DNA of 40,070 bases from Deltaproteobacteria bacterium (GTDB lineage Bacteria; Desulfobacterota_D; UBA1144; Nemesobacterales; CSP1-2), in the NCBI GenBank assembly GCA_016187835.1, contig JACPIY010000005.1, positions 1-40,070 of the forward strand. The letters are read 5' to 3'. The notes under the pieces were generated by a model, which worked only from the letters and a program-made list of their open reading frames with translations, had not been told where the DNA came from and did not search any database. The position numbers and the translations under genes were made by a program. Each line of letters opens with the position of its first letter. Positions within the stretch are counted from its first letter, which is position 1. Shown here piece after piece: positions 8,752 through 17,573 of the stretch.

Positions 8752-8837
8752 AGCCACTAATTGACACGAATAAGCACGAATAAAAGAAATTTGCGAAAAA
8801 TCATTTGCTTAGTGTAAATTCGTGTTCATTCGTGGCT
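8752..8837. repeat. Imperfect inverted repeat between bcp and bioD
   Basis: The first 20 bases (starting AGCCACTAATTGACACGAAT) pair with the last 20 (8818-8837, ending ATTCGTGGCT) at 17 of 20 positions. ACGAAT units recur inside. It begins eight bases after the bcp stop and ends 16 bases before the bioD ATG, filling the space. It may terminate bcp or set bioD translation; bioD has no visible Shine-Dalgarno sequence. Confidence 0.6.
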
Positions 8838-8853
8838 AAATCTAATTTCTACA

Positions 8854-9606
8854 ATGTCTAGTTTTCTAAAAGGAATCTTTGTTACAGGCACGGATACGGG
8901 TGTAGGAAAGACGGTAGCATCTGCCGCGCTTGCCTGGACTTTAAGGCAGTCCGGTAAAAAAGTTGTTGTGATGAAGCCCGTTCAAACCGGAACGGATTCG
9001 GCCGGACTCATGGATATTGAATTTGTTCAAAAAGTAATGGGTACGAATTATCCAATCGAAGAGGTTTGTCCCTATCGTTTCCCTCACCCTCTTGCACCTT
9101 CCGTTGCTGCAAGCTTTGTGGGTGAAAAAATAGATTTAGAAAAGATAAAATCTGCTTTTTACAAACTTAGTTCAACTCAAGATACCGTGATTGTAGAAGG
9201 TGCGGGAGGTTTGCTTGTCCCAATCACCGACGATTATCTAATGTCCGATTTGGCTTTTGACCTAAAGCTTCCCCTTATTATAGTTTCCCGCCCCAGCCTT
9301 GGAACTTTAAATCACACGCTTCTTACAGTAGAGTCTGCAAGATCGAGAAAACTGGAAGTGCTTGGAATAGTCATAAACCAATTTCCTCCCAACCCTGATG
9401 TTGCTGAGAGCACGAATCCAGAGCTTATTATCAAGATGACTGGAGAATCGCTTCTTGGCGTTTTCCCTTCTGATCCTGAAATTTCTGTGGAGGAGGGGAG
9501 GATGGGAAATCTCAGGGATTTCGCGAATTCTTCCTTCTCACCTGAGCTTGGTGGTAGTTTTGTGGTTGATGAATTTTTATCCAAGCTGAGATTAAAAACC
9601 GGGTAG
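8854..9606 (+). CDS. bioD: Dethiobiotin synthetase BioD
   Basis: 250-residue ATP-dependent enzyme that closes the ureido ring of dethiobiotin from diaminopelargonate and CO2 in biotin synthesis. The P-loop GTDTGVGKT (residues 12-20) and the substrate-binding KPVQTG, plus the VEGAGGLLVPI block, identify it. The C-terminal half follows the family (LIIVSRPSLGTLNHTLLTVESAR, VLGIVINQ). The start at 8854 lacks a ribosome site and follows an inverted repeat by 16 bases. No other bio genes are nearby, so biotin genes appear dispersed. Confidence 0.92.
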   Translation: MSSFLKGIFVTGTDTGVGKTVASAALAWTLRQSGKKVVVMKPVQTGTDSAGLMDIEFVQKVMGTNYPIEEVCPYRFPHPLAPSVAASFVGEKIDLEKIKSAFYKLSSTQDTVIVEGAGGLLVPITDDYLMSDLAFDLKLPLIIVSRPSLGTLNHTLLTVESARSRKLEVLGIVINQFPPNPDVAESTNPELIIKMTGESLLGVFPSDPEISVEEGRMGNLRDFANSSFSPELGGSFVVDEFLSKLRLKTG

Positions 9607-9628
9607 CACACCAGTCTTGCTGGTGTGC
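9606..9628. repeat. Perfect 9-bp hairpin overlapping the bioD stop
   Basis: GCACACCAG and CTGGTGTGC flank the loop TCTTG, starting at the last base of the bioD stop. Its 17-base core (9609-9625) recurs in reverse complement at 33234-33250. No T-run follows, so it is better seen as a dispersed hairpin repeat that may also terminate bioD. The rest of the 9629-9814 gap has another small hairpin (GACCC/GGGTC at 9757-9769) and no gene. Confidence 0.6.
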
Positions 9629-9814
9629 AGTTGTGAGGTCATGAGGAAGACCCGGCCTGCCGGTGTGAAACATCTATTGACTCTGGAACAAATCAAACAC
9701 AATAAAAACTCCACTAAGGTTTTGTTTTTACCTCAAACTTAAGCTAACCTAGGGGTGACCCGCTGGGTCGTTTCTAATTATTAAGGACGTTTTCTCTCAA
9801 AGTAGTAAGGAACC

Positions 9815-9842
9815 TTGACAGATTTCTTGACTATGATATACA
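9815..9842 (+). promoter_or_regulatory. Probable promoter of the act operon
   Basis: A perfect -35 TTGACA (9815-9820) is followed 16 bases later by TATACA (9837-9842), about 64 bases before the actA ATG. This is a sigma70-like arrangement read by eye. It would drive all six act genes and the small ORF after actF. Confidence 0.5.
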
Positions 9843-9905
9843 TACTAGGCATTTTCTTGTAATCAGCCTTATCTTTCCAGAAAATGCATTCCGGATTAAA
9901 GAGAG

Positions 9906-10484
9906 ATGAGAAGACCAATCACAATCTTGTCGTTTGTTCTGCTTCCAATCCTTATTCTACTCGGCTTGTATTTTTATCCGATTTATCCCACTGCTGAAAG
10001 TAGCATTAAGGGTCCAACACAGCCAATTCTTTTTAGCCATAAGATTCATGCAGGAGACAATCAAATCGCTTGTCAATACTGCCATAGCTATGTTGCAATA
10101 TCCCCTTGGGCGGGCATACCTTCGGTGCAGAAATGTATGGGTTGCCACTCCCAGGTTGCGGGGCGGGATGTGGAATACCAATACGATGGAAAGAAGATAA
10201 ACATTAAGAAAGAAATTCAGAAGGTTAAAGAGTATTGGGATAAAAAGACCCCTATTCCCTGGGTAAAAGTCCATTTCCTGCCTCAGCATGCTCATTTCAC
10301 CCACAAACGGCACATTCTTCGAGGATTTGAATGTAAAACCTGCCATGGAGCGGTAGAGGAAATGGACGTGGTTCAAAAGGTAAATAGACTTGAGATGGGT
10401 TGGTGCGTTGGCTGCCATACGAAAAACGCAAAGGATGAAGAAGAACTAACGCGACTCAAGGATTGTTTGACCTGTCATTATTAA
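9906..10484 (+). CDS. actA: ACIII subunit ActA, pentahaem cytochrome c
   Basis: 192-residue subunit of alternative complex III, the quinol:electron-acceptor oxidoreductase that replaces cytochrome bc1. Residues 5-26 are one membrane anchor (LSFVLLPILILLGLYFYPIYP). Five CxxCH haem sites are present: CQYCH (56-60), CMGCH (77-81), CKTCH, CVGCH and CLTCH at the extreme C-terminus, the number known for ActA. The haem domain is periplasmic. It is the first gene of the act operon, twelve bases before actB. Confidence 0.95.
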   Translation: MRRPITILSFVLLPILILLGLYFYPIYPTAESSIKGPTQPILFSHKIHAGDNQIACQYCHSYVAISPWAGIPSVQKCMGCHSQVAGRDVEYQYDGKKINIKKEIQKVKEYWDKKTPIPWVKVHFLPQHAHFTHKRHILRGFECKTCHGAVEEMDVVQKVNRLEMGWCVGCHTKNAKDEEELTRLKDCLTCHY

Positions 10485-10496
10485 TTGGAGGAAAAA

Positions 10497-13445
10497 ATGT
10501 CTGATGGTAAAAAGGGCGGGATAAAAAGAAGGGATTTCCTTAAAATCATCGGAGTAGCCGGTGGTACTGCTGTTGTCACTGGGGGGTGCTCTCCCGAACC
10601 CGTAGAGCAAATAATCCCTTATGTTATTCCCCCGGATGATATTATTCCCGGTATTCCCAAGTGGTATGCAAGCACCTGTACCGAATGTCCCTCGGGTTGT
10701 GGGGTTCTCGTTAAAAACCGCGAAGGAAGGGCGATAAAGATTGAAGGGAATCCTCTCAGTCCTATTAACTCAGGAAGCCTTTGTGCCCGTGGACAGGCCG
10801 CACTTCAGGGGCTTTATAATCCCGATCGTATTCGTGGCCCTCTTAGCAGAAACTCCTCCGGCAAACTTCAACCGATAAGCTGGGATAATGCTGAAAAGGC
10901 GCTCCTTGAAAAAATACAAGAAATCCAGAAGCAGGGTAAAGGGAATAAGATAGTTTTCCTGACAAACCACATTACGGGGAGTTTTGGTAACCTCATAGAT
11001 AAATGGCTGGGTGCGCTTGGTGGCGGAAGGCATATAGTTTATGAAACGTTTGCCCACGAGCCAATGAAAGAAGCAAATCGAATTGCTTTTGGTACGGATA
11101 AAATTCCAACCTACCATATAGAAAAGACAAAGTATCTTCTATCGTTTGGTGCGGATTTCCTCGAAACCTGGCTTTCACCTACAGAATATGCAAAGAAGTT
11201 TAGCCATTCCCATAGCTACAACAATAAAGCAATGGGAAAGCTTGTTCAGGTGGAACCCAGGGTTTCGCTTACAGGCGCGAATGCCGATGAATGGGTAGCA
11301 ATAAAGCCGGGAACAGAGGCTTTTCTTGCACTTGGGATTGCCAATGTGATTATAAGCGAAGGTCTAGTCACAAATAGTGAAGCCGGCAAATTAAAAGGTC
11401 TCCTTGCCAATTATCCTCCTGATAAAGTTTCCTCAATCACAGATGTTCCAGAGGAGACTATAAAGCGTATTGCAAAGGAATTCGTGGAGTTAGGTCCAAG
11501 CCTGGCGATTGGTGGTGGTACGGCAACTACTTCTTCTAATGCAACTCAGACGCTTGTCGCTATAAATATCCTGAACTATTTAGCTGGAAATATTGGAGAG
11601 ACGGTAAATTTCGGAGAGTCTCTAACTATTTCTCAGGTAAGCTCTTTCAAAGAGGTTGCATCTTTTGTTGACTCGATGTCCAAAGGAGAGGTTGAGCTTT
11701 TACTGATCTACAACGTAAACCCCGCCTTTACTTTGCCAGAATCTCTCAAATTTGAAGAGGCTATTAAGAAAGTTCCCTTTGTCGTGAGCTTCTCAAGCTT
11801 TTTGGATGAGACGACTGAACAGGCAGCTCTTGTTCTTCCCGACCATACAACGATTGAGAGGTGGGGTGACCTCACCCCCAGAGAGGGTGTTTATGGATTG
11901 ATTCAACCCGTTATGTCTCCTGTATTTAGCACGAAGGCCACAGGCGATGTGATTCTCTCCATAAGCAATCAAGTAGATGGCATAAAAGACCAGTTCACCT
12001 GGAAAACCTTTTATGATTACCTGAGGGATTCCTGGAAAAACGAGTTTCAGCCGAAACTCGCCCCAGAGAAGGACTTTGAGACCTTCTGGAATGAGGCGGT
12101 GCAGGGTGGAGGGCTATTCATGCAGGTTGAGTCTCCTCAGGTTCAGCTTTCAGACGGGGTGGCAGCGGTTCAGTTTACTGAACCTAGGTTTCAAGGAGAG
12201 GGGGATATGTACTTCGTTTCTTATCCCTCGTCGAGGTATTACGATGGAAGAGGGGCAAACAAGCCCTGGCTTCAGGAGCTTCCCGACCCTATTACCACTG
12301 CAGTCTGGGATTCTTGGGCAGAGATTCATCCCAACACTGCAAAGAAATTGGGAGTTAAAGAAGGTGATTTTCTATCAATTGAATCGCCTTATGGGAAGAT
12401 TGAGGCACAGGCTTTCATATATAAAGGTATAAGACCCGATACCGTCGCCGTTCCTCTGGGACTTGGGCACAGGAGCTACGGAAGATATGCAGAAAAAAGA
12501 GGAGTAAATCCAATTGCAATTCTTCCTGTTGCTACCGATGAAATCTCAGGTGGTTTTGCCTGGCTTTCAACTAAGGTCAAGGTCTCAAAGACTGGCAAGT
12601 GGGAGAAACTTGTTAAAGCCCAAATGAGTATGTCTCAAGGAGATAGAGCGATTGCCCAGGCCGTGACTTTAAAAGAGATCCAGAACGGTCTACACGGAGA
12701 AGAGCACCATGAAGAACCCGATATCTACCCACCCCACAAACACATAAAGCATCGTTGGGGAATGTCAATAGACCTTTCAAAGTGTACAGGATGCGGAGCA
12801 TGTGTAACTGCGTGCTATGCGGAAAACAACGTTGCCATAGTGGGGAAGGAGCAGGTTTCTAGAGGGCGATATATGGGTTGGATTAGAATCGACAGGTTTT
12901 TTGAGGATGATAGTGAAGACGGAGCAGGCACGAGATTTCTCCCGATGCTTTGTCAGCACTGCGATAATGCCCCGTGTGAGCCGGTATGTCCTGTTTATGC
13001 AACCTATCACAACTATGAAGGACTTAACGTCATGGTCTATAACCGTTGCGTGGGGACAAGGTATTGTTCAAACAACTGCACATACAAAGTTAGAAAGTTC
13101 AACTGGTTTAGCTATAAGTGGCCCGAGCCGCTCAACTGGCAACTGAACCCCGATGTTACGGTAAGAAGCGTGGGGGTTATGGAAAAGTGTACGTTCTGCT
13201 CTCAGAGAATAATTTTCGCTAAGGATAATGCAAAAGATGAGGGAAGGGACGTAAGGGATGGTGAAGTTACACCGGCATGCGCGCAGGCCTGCCCGTCTAA
13301 GGCAATCGTTTTTGGCAACTTAATGGACCCTGAGAGCAATGTGTCCCGTCTTTCAAAAAACGAAAGGGGATACCATGTGTTACAAGAGATTAACACAAAG
13401 CCGTCAATTACTTATCTAAAAAAAGTAAAATGGGATAAGGCATAA
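10497..13445 (+). CDS. actB: ACIII subunit ActB, molybdopterin-like plus iron-sulfur protein
   Basis: 982 residues from ATG 10497, chosen because GGAGG lies just upstream; a TTG at 10485 would precede that site. The N-terminus has a twin-arginine signal (KRRDFLKIIG) and a lipobox-like end (VVTGGC, Cys31). Residues about 57-700 resemble the catalytic fold of molybdopterin oxidoreductases, including Cys61/64/68/96 in the CxxCxxxC-x27-C pattern. In studied ACIII this domain has no molybdenum cofactor. The C-terminal part is a four-cluster ferredoxin module: CTGCGACVTAC, CQHCDNAPCEPVCP, CVGTRYCSNNC, CTFCSQ and CAQACP. It passes electrons from quinol towards the ActA/ActE haems. The stop overlaps actC by one base (TAATG). 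Confidence 0.95.
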   Translation: MSDGKKGGIKRRDFLKIIGVAGGTAVVTGGCSPEPVEQIIPYVIPPDDIIPGIPKWYASTCTECPSGCGVLVKNREGRAIKIEGNPLSPINSGSLCARGQAALQGLYNPDRIRGPLSRNSSGKLQPISWDNAEKALLEKIQEIQKQGKGNKIVFLTNHITGSFGNLIDKWLGALGGGRHIVYETFAHEPMKEANRIAFGTDKIPTYHIEKTKYLLSFGADFLETWLSPTEYAKKFSHSHSYNNKAMGKLVQVEPRVSLTGANADEWVAIKPGTEAFLALGIANVIISEGLVTNSEAGKLKGLLANYPPDKVSSITDVPEETIKRIAKEFVELGPSLAIGGGTATTSSNATQTLVAINILNYLAGNIGETVNFGESLTISQVSSFKEVASFVDSMSKGEVELLLIYNVNPAFTLPESLKFEEAIKKVPFVVSFSSFLDETTEQAALVLPDHTTIERWGDLTPREGVYGLIQPVMSPVFSTKATGDVILSISNQVDGIKDQFTWKTFYDYLRDSWKNEFQPKLAPEKDFETFWNEAVQGGGLFMQVESPQVQLSDGVAAVQFTEPRFQGEGDMYFVSYPSSRYYDGRGANKPWLQELPDPITTAVWDSWAEIHPNTAKKLGVKEGDFLSIESPYGKIEAQAFIYKGIRPDTVAVPLGLGHRSYGRYAEKRGVNPIAILPVATDEISGGFAWLSTKVKVSKTGKWEKLVKAQMSMSQGDRAIAQAVTLKEIQNGLHGEEHHEEPDIYPPHKHIKHRWGMSIDLSKCTGCGACVTACYAENNVAIVGKEQVSRGRYMGWIRIDRFFEDDSEDGAGTRFLPMLCQHCDNAPCEPVCPVYATYHNYEGLNVMVYNRCVGTRYCSNNCTYKVRKFNWFSYKWPEPLNWQLNPDVTVRSVGVMEKCTFCSQRIIFAKDNAKDEGRDVRDGEVTPACAQACPSKAIVFGNLMDPESNVSRLSKNERGYHVLQEINTKPSITYLKKVKWDKA

Positions 13446-14779
13446 TGAACCAGGAAACGACAATAACTTACTCAAAGGTAAATCGTGATATAATAAAAAT
13501 GCTTGATAAGCCTTCCAGCAAGTGGTTGGCTCTTTTTTTGTTTGATCTGGCTGTTCTTGGAATTGGTTTATTCTGTTTCATTTACCAGGTTTATACAGGG
13601 TTAGGAGTTACTGGATATAGTCATCCCGTTTTTTGGGCTGTATATATTTCCAATTTTGTTTTCTGGGTGGGAATTGCACACTCCGGAACTCTAATCTCCG
13701 CCATTCTTTTTCTGTTTAGAGCCAGGTTCAGGATATCCATCTACCGTATTTCCGAAGCAATGACAGTTTTCGCCGTTGCGACCGCGGGTCTTTTCCCTCT
13801 TATACACCTTGGAAGGGTGTGGAATTTCTACTGGCTTTTCCCTTATCCAAACCAGCGCGAACTCTGGATAAATTTCAAATCCCCTCTCATATGGGACGTT
13901 TTTGCGGTAAGCACTTATGCTACTGTAAGCACCGTTTTCTTCTTTGTGGGAATGATTCCTGATCTTGCCGCGATAAGAGACAGGGTATTGGAAAAACCAA
14001 GAAAAATTCTTTATACGATATTATCCCTCGGCTGGAAGGGATCAAACTGGGAGTGGTTGCACTATACAAGGGCGTATCTATACTTTGCAGCTTTCGCGAC
14101 GCCCCTTGTTATTTCGGTCCACAGCGTCGTGTCCTGGGACTTTGCTATGGCAAATACTCCCGGATGGCATACGACTATATTCCCTCCTTATTTCGTTGCA
14201 GGGGCGATTTTCTCTGGACTTGCATTGGTGATTACTCTGGTTGTTCCAATCCGTATAATATTTCGGCTTGAAGAGTATATAACTATTGCGCACTTTGAGG
14301 CTATGGCAAAGATGATTATTCTTACCTCTCTTATTGTTGCCTATGCCTACATAGTAGAGCCTATTATGTCATGGTACAGCGGAAGTCCACACGAGTGGGG
14401 ACAGGTCGTCTTTAGAGCCACAGGTCCTTACGCGCCTTTTTACTGGCTCATGGTCTTTTGTAATGTTGTGGTTCCCTTACTTCTCTGGTTCAAAAAGATC
14501 CGTACAAATATAAAAGCTCTATTTATAATATCTCTTTTTATAAACATCGGGATGTGGTTTGAGAGATTTAACATTATTGTCATCTCTCTCTCACACGAAT
14601 TTGAGCCCGGTGCTTGGGGTTTTTATAAGGTTTCTTTGGTTGAACTGGGAATTACTGCGGGAAGCTTTGCATGGTTTTTCATGTTTTTCTTGATATTTAT
14701 AAAGACTCTTCCCGCGCTTTCCATTTCCGAATTAAAAGAGATTTTACCGGCACCTACCAAGGAGGCAAAATCAGAATGA
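13445..14779 (+). CDS. actC: ACIII subunit ActC, NrfD-like membrane protein
   Basis: 444 residues, about ten transmembrane helices, of the NrfD/PsrC family. Seen: FIYQVYTGLGVTGYSHPVFWAVYISNFVFWVGIAHSGTLISAILF near the N-terminus and the helix with SVHSVVSWDFAMANTPGWHTTIFPPYFVAGAIFSG, both typical of ActC. It forms the quinol-binding membrane core with ActF. It is translationally coupled to actB (1-base overlap) and to actD (4-base ATGA overlap). Confidence 0.94.
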   Translation: MNQETTITYSKVNRDIIKMLDKPSSKWLALFLFDLAVLGIGLFCFIYQVYTGLGVTGYSHPVFWAVYISNFVFWVGIAHSGTLISAILFLFRARFRISIYRISEAMTVFAVATAGLFPLIHLGRVWNFYWLFPYPNQRELWINFKSPLIWDVFAVSTYATVSTVFFFVGMIPDLAAIRDRVLEKPRKILYTILSLGWKGSNWEWLHYTRAYLYFAAFATPLVISVHSVVSWDFAMANTPGWHTTIFPPYFVAGAIFSGLALVITLVVPIRIIFRLEEYITIAHFEAMAKMIILTSLIVAYAYIVEPIMSWYSGSPHEWGQVVFRATGPYAPFYWLMVFCNVVVPLLLWFKKIRTNIKALFIISLFINIGMWFERFNIIVISLSHEFEPGAWGFYKVSLVELGITAGSFAWFFMFFLIFIKTLPALSISELKEILPAPTKEAKSE

Positions 14780-15288
14780 AAAGCGATCAAGGCGTGATGG
14801 GGATTTTTTCTTATGTTGATTCCACTATTCATACAATAAAGAAACTTAAGAAAGAAGGCTACGGTAATTTACGCGCGTTTTCTCCAGTTCCCAACCATCA
14901 GATTGAAGAAGAGCTTAAAGAACATGAAAGTCCAGTACGGTTTTTTACTCTTACTGGGGGAACTTTAGGTGCCATCTGTGGGCTTGGATTTACAGTTTTC
15001 ACTTCTCTGGCTTGGCCTATCATGACAAGCTCAAAGCCCATAGTTTCACTTCCTCCTTTTATGCTAATCGTATACGAACTTACGATTCTCTTGGGAGTAC
15101 TTTCAACTCTTATAGGTCTTTTTATAAATGCACGTTTGAGAAGGAATGCGCCGGCAGCCATGTATGATCCAAGATTTTCTGAAGACAAGTTTGGTGTTTT
15201 GGTTGGTTGTTCAAAAGAAGATGTTAGAAAGGTGGAAGAAATATTAAAATCGTCGGGAGCCGAAGATATTAAGTTTGAAGGAATATAA
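14776..15288 (+). CDS. actD: ACIII subunit ActD (DUF3341)
   Basis: 170 residues from ATG 14776, which overlaps the actC stop by four bases; the longer in-frame reading from 14671 lies inside actC and is rejected. ActD is a small membrane subunit of alternative complex III. The soluble N-terminal part contains GIFSYVDSTIHTIKKLKKEGYGNLRAFSPVPNH, followed by two transmembrane helices (LGAICGLGFTVFTSLAW and LIVYELTILLGVLSTLIGLF). A C-terminal domain resembles a ferredoxin-like regulatory fold (FGVLVGCSKEDVRKVEEILKSSGAEDI). Confidence 0.92.
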   Translation: MKSDQGVMGIFSYVDSTIHTIKKLKKEGYGNLRAFSPVPNHQIEEELKEHESPVRFFTLTGGTLGAICGLGFTVFTSLAWPIMTSSKPIVSLPPFMLIVYELTILLGVLSTLIGLFINARLRRNAPAAMYDPRFSEDKFGVLVGCSKEDVRKVEEILKSSGAEDIKFEGI

Positions 15289-15291
15289 ACC

Positions 15292-15367
15292 GATTTTGGA
15301 TTACGGAATGCGGATAGCTGATGTGAGTTTAATTTCGAAATCCGGAATCTCCAATCCGCAATCGGAA
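15292..15367. repeat. Imperfect inverted repeat between actD and actE
   Basis: A left part with CCGATTTTGGATTACGG and a right part with CCGGAATCTCCAATCCGC are loosely complementary. This is the only substantial gap inside the otherwise tight act operon. It ends next to the actE ribosome site (GGGAGGT), so an RNA hairpin could tune actE relative to actABCD. Confidence 0.45.
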
Positions 15368-15383
15368 GGGAGGTAAAACTGGT

Positions 15384-15911
15384 TTGCTTAGGAGATCGAA
15401 AAAATATTTCTTGCTTATAGCTTTGATAGCTTTAGGAGCCATACAGGTTTTTGGTATGCCCTGGTCTGACGATATGTTTCAGCAACCCTCAATCCATCCC
15501 TATGAAATGCCTCTTTTGTTTCCATCAACATCTGTTGCTACTGATGGGACTGGGATAAAGCCTGCTCCAAGAGAAAATTTTGAGGTGATAACCGAGAACC
15601 CAACACAACCAACTGAGGCTTCTTTGCAAAAGGGTGAGAAAGTATTTGAAACTTTCTGTGCCGCTTGCCATGGAGTGGCAGGAAAGGGAGACGGGCCTGT
15701 TATAAAGAGAGGATTTTACCCCGTTGATCTTACTGCTCCCGGGACTCAGGGGAGAACTGACGGATACATTTATGCCTATATCAGGTATGGAGGAAAGGTT
15801 ATGATGCCAAGCTATCGTGAGAGCATATCTTCTGACGAGGCTTGGGATATCGTGAATTTTGTAAGGAAGCTTCAAGGCAAACTCAATACGACAGAGGAGA
15901 ACAATAAATAA
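15384..15911 (+). CDS. actE: ACIII subunit ActE, monohaem cytochrome c
   Basis: 175 residues, starting at TTG 15384 with GGGAGGT upstream. An N-terminal hydrophobic segment (YFLLIALIALGAIQVFG) exports or anchors it; no lipobox Cys is visible, unlike many ActE proteins. One haem site, CAACH (92-96), sits in a cytochrome c fold with GEKVFETFCAACHGVAGKGDGP and a likely axial Met in GGKVMMPSYRE. It carries electrons from the complex to an acceptor in the periplasm. Two bases separate it from actF. Confidence 0.93.
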   Translation: MLRRSKKYFLLIALIALGAIQVFGMPWSDDMFQQPSIHPYEMPLLFPSTSVATDGTGIKPAPRENFEVITENPTQPTEASLQKGEKVFETFCAACHGVAGKGDGPVIKRGFYPVDLTAPGTQGRTDGYIYAYIRYGGKVMMPSYRESISSDEAWDIVNFVRKLQGKLNTTEENNK

Positions 15912-15912
15912 G

Positions 15913-17169
15913 ATGGATGAGAGAGTTAGGGAAGAAATTCTTTCAAAAAGACCAGAGCTTCCAAAATTGCTCCTTTTGGTTCTTCTTTTGCTTGTTGGTA
16001 TAGGCATTCTTACATTTGTTTCTCGCGTAATGGGGCCTAATGCCAAAGAGGCTTGGCAGATTTATCTTGTGAATTTTATCTTCTGGACCGGAGTTGCGCA
16101 GGCAGGGGTTATATTTTCCTGCGCTCTTCGCCTAACTTCAGGAAGATGGGGAAGGCCGCTTCTAAGGATTAGTGAAGGACTCGGATCATTTGTTCCGGTA
16201 TCTTTCATCCTCCTTATGATTCTCCTCTTTGTTGGCAAAGATTATGTTCTTCCGTATGCTACGGAGCATTATCATCATCCCAAGGATGTATGGCTGAATA
16301 TGTCTTTTGTTGCAGGGAGAAACATAATCGGTTTTCTCCTTCTCTTCACACTAAGCTTCATTTATCTTTACTATTCGCTCAGGCAGGATTTGGGGGGGAT
16401 TGGGAATAAAGTTTCAGGAATATGTGGATGGATTGCATCGGGCTGGAAAGGTGAGGAAGAGAGAAAGGAATGCTGGAATAAGCTAATTAAACTCGCTCCT
16501 GCTGTTGCCATTATTTATGCGGTTGTGCTTAGCGTTATTGCCTGGGATTTTATGATGTCACTTGATCACAATTGGTTTAGCACACTGTTTGGTCCTTACT
16601 ATTTTATTGCGAGTTTGTTAGCCGCAATGGGTGCAACGATTATTCTTTCCACGTTTGTTAGAAAGCACCTCCATCTACAGGACTATATAACCCAGTTCCA
16701 GTACTATGATATTGGTAAACTCTTTCTGGCTTTTTCAATGTTCTGGGTTTATCTAATGTTTTCACAATTCCTCGCTATCTGGTATGCAAACATGCCTGAA
16801 GAAACGGGATTCGTTATTGCGCGTGTTAGGGTAGAGCCGTTTAAGACGCTTTCTTGGGTTGTGCTTTCCTGCTGCTTCTTTTTCCCCTTTATCTCGCTAA
16901 TTCCGAGGACTAACAAGGTAGTTGCTCCAATACTTGTGTCTATAGCCTCTGTTTCTTTTATAGGTTTGTGGTTGGAGAAGTTTGTTCTGGTTATGCCTTC
17001 TTTTTCTCCAGAGATCAGTTTTGGTTTGACACAGATTCTTATCACACTCGGTTTTGTTGCTGCGTTTATTCTCACGTTCTTACTTTTTATAAGAACGTTT
17101 CCAATTATCCCTGTTGGAGACCCGCTCTTTAGCGGAAAGGCTGACTCCCATCACTCAGGAGGACATTAA
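15913..17169 (+). CDS. actF: ACIII subunit ActF, NrfD-like membrane protein
   Basis: 418 residues with about ten transmembrane helices, a paralogue of ActC. Typical segments include WQIYLVNFIFWTGVAQAGVIFSCALRLTSGRWGRPLLRISEGLGSFVP, VVLSVIAWDFMMSLDHNWFSTLFGPYYFIASLLAAMGATI and ARVRVEPFKTLSWVVLSCCFFFPF. The C-terminus is His-rich (HHSGGH). It pairs with ActC in the membrane part of the complex. Its stop overlaps the start of a 51-residue ORF (TAATG). Confidence 0.94.
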   Translation: MDERVREEILSKRPELPKLLLLVLLLLVGIGILTFVSRVMGPNAKEAWQIYLVNFIFWTGVAQAGVIFSCALRLTSGRWGRPLLRISEGLGSFVPVSFILLMILLFVGKDYVLPYATEHYHHPKDVWLNMSFVAGRNIIGFLLLFTLSFIYLYYSLRQDLGGIGNKVSGICGWIASGWKGEEERKECWNKLIKLAPAVAIIYAVVLSVIAWDFMMSLDHNWFSTLFGPYYFIASLLAAMGATIILSTFVRKHLHLQDYITQFQYYDIGKLFLAFSMFWVYLMFSQFLAIWYANMPEETGFVIARVRVEPFKTLSWVVLSCCFFFPFISLIPRTNKVVAPILVSIASVSFIGLWLEKFVLVMPSFSPEISFGLTQILITLGFVAAFILTFLLFIRTFPIIPVGDPLFSGKADSHHSGGH

Positions 17170-17324
17170 TGGAAGATAATGAGAACTTAGAGAAAATCAC
17201 TCAACTCGTTGTGGTCGGTATTGTTGTTGGAGTATTAGGTTTTATACTCACAATAGCAACGGTGGCTTTATTCGGCCCCCATCTACCTCACTTTTTGAAA
17301 GGACTTCCCTGGGGAGTGGGTTGA
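17169..17324 (+). CDS. Small single-helix membrane protein at the end of the act operon
   Basis: 51 residues: an acidic start (MEDNENLEK), one hydrophobic helix of about 25 residues (LVVVGIVVGVLGFILTIATVALF) and a short tail ending PWGVG. Its ATG overlaps the actF TAA by one base, the same coupling as actB/actC, which argues strongly that it is translated. Structurally studied ACIII complexes contain extra small single-helix subunits (ActG, ActH), so it may be one of these or an assembly factor. I cannot show sequence homology. No oxidase gene follows. Confidence 0.65.
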   Translation: MEDNENLEKITQLVVVGIVVGVLGFILTIATVALFGPHLPHFLKGLPWGVG

Positions 17325-17573
17325 TCCTTATCAATTGGGTTTATCTATCCCTCTGTTAATTATTTTATGCTAGCTCAAAGTGTGTTGTCTTTAAAGTAGG
17401 AAATGACCATCCGACATATTCAACAGTATTTCATCTTTTGAAACACACCTGACCAAAATTCCATATAATTTTTCGAGAATTAAAGACTTGTTGTAGATAG
17501 ATTAGATAGCGGACCGAATTTATGGCCGTTTTAATTCACGGAAACAAATTCGGGCAAGCAAGCTTTGCGGCCA

